From contig JAQFVV010012420.1 of the NCBI GenBank assembly GCA_028023455.1, positions 9,131,194-9,195,193 of the forward strand: a stretch of 64,000 nt of DNA, read 5' to 3'. Under the pieces are notes generated by a model that was not told the DNA's origin, searched no databases, and saw only the letters and a program-made list of their open reading frames with translations. Shown here in pieces: positions 62,130 through 64,000 of this stretch (the stretch's first letter is position 1; every line of letters begins with the position of its first letter). The stretch comes from Epiperipatus broadwayi. Taxonomy: Eukaryota; Onychophora; Udeonychophora; Euonychophora; Peripatidae. A program made the translations under genes and the position numbers.

Positions 62130-62500
62130 ATATATATCATCCTGACTTAACATCATGATAACTTGGTTGAAAAGAATTTTGAGAATCTATTGAAATTATA
62201 TTAAGTATTATTATTGCTATAGGATATTGATGGACTCCTGAAGAAAGTTAATTGCAAAATTCACCCTGTTTGAATACTGAGCATAATGGAATAATCAAGA
62301 GAGGTGAAGATTGGATGAACTGGTCTAAGTTATATCTGTATTGAATATTTAAATTAAATTATTTTATTTGAAATAGATGCAATCATGGATTAAACTTTTA
62401 TCGCATCATTCATGGCATCCTATATGAATACCATAAATCTGACTATAGTTAGATGCGTTCACCCTAATTCCTTAAGGGAGTGCAGACCGTTAGTGTAATC
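62130..62500 (+). repeat. Right Ty3/gypsy copy: end of the 3' LTR
   Basis: It matches, inverted, 49990 down to 49644 (ATCCTGACTTAACATCATGA near the start, CTTAAGGGAGTGCAGACCGT near the end). With the three insertions removed, the LTR pieces sum to about 1.28 kb, close to the 1.18 kb of the left copy. Confidence 0.8.
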
Positions 62501-63489
62501 GGAGCCCTACATCAGATGCCAAAATTGTAACCTAAAAAATTAATGAATGTGGACAATGTCCATTTCACATATTAATAATAGTAATCAAGTGACTACTTTA
62601 CAGACTTATCATTAACCTTTGTACCCTTCCGTTAATGGGTTTGGATCCCTGATTTAATGTAACTAGGGAAGGTTGTCAAGTAGAAATATAACTAATTAAT
62701 ATTCAATTTTAAAAATAAACTTTATCTTATCTAGACAAAAATTAATTTTAAAAACCCTTCCTACTACAAATAAAATAATTACTTAAAATACAATCACAAA
62801 GATAAAACAAAATATTACATAATGAAATTTACATTATATAAAACAAAGAATGCAGACAATATTTAATATAATTATTTATCATTGTTTTAATCTAGACAAG
62901 TTTCTATGAATATTTAAATTGTCTTTAAAAATTAGACATTTGATATTTTAAGAATAAACAATGTTAAAATTAAATATATTTATTCCTTCATTCAACATTC
63001 ATCTATTACTTTAACAAATCTTAACTTTATCAGTTTTATTAAACCTTTGTAAGTAAATGAAATTAAAATATTATTGATGTAATTTAAATAAATTGATGAG
63101 CTTTTAAAAATATTTTAAATGACTTAATCATGACTAACTTAATACTATTGAGTTTAAAATGCATTATTTAACATTCTACAGTAACAAATATTTAAAATTT
63201 AATATTTTAGCATGATATGCACTTAAGTTTTCAAATATAATTCAAGCTGTCAAAAATGATTTTATAGCTATTTTCTTTGCAAAAAATTATGGCATTATAA
63301 AGCACTAATAAAATCTATTGATTACAGAATTAAACTTTTTTTTATTTTTATTTTAGCACAAAACTTGACTTGGCATTTAGCTTCTGACAAAGCTAATGGT
63401 CTCAGTATATATCACTAGATATTTCTATTATAATTTAAAATGTATACCTCTTATGAATATATATCATTTAGTATGTGTATATAAAAGAC
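62501..63489. other. AT-rich stretch, nothing firmly recognised
   Basis: Just after the LTR, the minus strand reads TTACAATTTTGGCATCTGAT at about 62552-62533, which looks like an LTR end followed by a TGG-starting primer-binding site. No matching LTR was identified. The rest is AT-rich without coding signals. Confidence 0.3.
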
Positions 63490-63850
63490 TTGAACACTTA
63501 ACAGAACATTACAGAAACTTCAGACCACTCAACAAAGTATAGAGATGTATGTTAGGAGCAACAAGAAATCAGAAATGAAATACATGAATGAGAGAACAAA
63601 CAGGTATTACTAATATTATTGAAAGAATTAAAGACAAGTAGAGTTGGGCTGCATATATTGCTAGAAGAGATGATAATAGATGGACAATTGAAATCTTAAA
63701 CTGAAATCTAAGAGATTGTAAAAGATTTAGAAAAAGCCACATGTGAGATGGATGGATGAAATAAGGAAGTTTGCTAGGGTGATGTGGAGAGGCTAGAGAT
63801 TGGAGATGGATTAAACTTGGAGACCTTCATCCTAACAGTGAATCAATAAT
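63490..63850 (+). mobile_element. LINE reverse-transcriptase C-terminus (RTE-like)
   Basis: Broken plus-strand frames read RCMLGATRNQK, NIIERIKDK, a stop, SWAAYIARRDDNRWTIEIL, a stretch matching the KxxxRPxxRWxDDL region (here GWMK), and finally RDWRWIKLGDLHPNSES. These match the well-known tail of RTE/CR1-like non-LTR reverse transcriptases (ERxMLGIxxRD, IxKxKWRWAGHIARRxDNRW, RWxDDLxKxAG, DRxxWxxLGEAxxxQ). The endonuclease and RT catalytic parts are missing; the copy is 5'-truncated as usual for LINEs, with frameshifts. Confidence 0.8.
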
Positions 63851-64000
63851 AATTGAAAATGATGTACAATTAAAAATATGAAATATTCTTTATGTAAGAA
63901 GTATTTCACATTTTTCTTTTGATTGGAAATTTTTATTTTTAAAAAAAAAGCTTACCTAAACTATATTGTAAACGAATTTCACTCAAAACATATAATTTAA
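63851..64000. other. End of window, LINE 3' flank
   Basis: AT-rich sequence with an A-run at about 63941-63949, which could be the LINE tail or chance. Nothing else seen. Confidence 0.3.

Noticed and set aside
1-64000. CRISPR arrays, rRNA genes, bacterial operons or viral genomes
   Set aside because: No regularly spaced short repeats, no rRNA blocks and no dense gene layout; the structure is that of eukaryotic intron and repeat DNA.

Overview
The window is AT-rich (very roughly three quarters A+T by eye) animal nuclear DNA. Its coding sequence is split into short exons separated by multi-kilobase introns, and almost everything else is decayed transposable elements. There is no rRNA, operon, CRISPR array or prokaryotic gene structure. 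The mix of elements (SETMAR-like mariner, Penelope-like, Merlin, Ty3/gypsy with a coiled-coil Gag, RTE-like LINE) and the base composition fit an invertebrate, probably an arthropod and possibly an arachnid. That assignment is inference.

The one host gene recognised is on the + strand: the C-terminal half of DNMT2/TRDMT1, the tRNA-Asp cytosine-38 C5-methyltransferase. Four consecutive exons (11161-11268, 15936-16210, 21937-21994, 32695-32833) join in one open frame of about 193 codons with compatible splice phases, and the order of conserved blocks matches the family (IPNSRLRY block, FTKxYGxYxEGTGS block, LKLRYFTPREIA block). The introns are about 4.7, 5.7 and 10.7 kb. The catalytic N-terminal exons and the last exon (GNSLNV block) were not found and probably lie outside the window, so the last intron may exceed 31 kb.

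Layout: 0.3-2.2 kb, Ty3-type Gag/protease relic (-). 7.9-8.15 kb, LINE reverse-transcriptase scrap (+). 9.2-10.0 kb, internally deleted mariner (-). 11.6-11.8 kb, second mariner scrap (+). 20.0-20.3 kb, foldback MITE. 22.6-22.8 kb, retroposed tRNA-like unit with target duplications. 24.7-24.9 kb, small relative of the 60-kb palindrome. 28.4-30.0 kb, Penelope-like element (+). 30.5-31.3 kb, Merlin transposase pseudogene (-). 31.7-32.3 kb, 0.6-kb palindrome. 32.9-36.1 and 39.2-42.5 kb, two copies of an unidentified ~3.2-kb element, the second with ~200-bp terminal inverted repeats. 37.1-38.9 kb, LTR-like GC-richer block plus a degenerate coding stretch (-). 44.4-44.7 kb, palindromic MITE. 46.1-46.7 kb, Penelope-like endonuclease fragment (-). 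49.6-62.5 kb, two copies of one Ty3/gypsy element head to head, the right one broken by three nested insertions. 63.5-63.85 kb, LINE C-terminus (+).

The most informative structure is the 49.6-62.5 kb nest. A 1,629-bp TIR transposon with an 8-bp target duplication, a large foldback element, and an unidentified 1.1-kb insertion with a near-perfect 157-bp tandem duplication all interrupt a single LTR. Comparison with the second LTR copy gives the empty sites, so insertion boundaries can be read directly.
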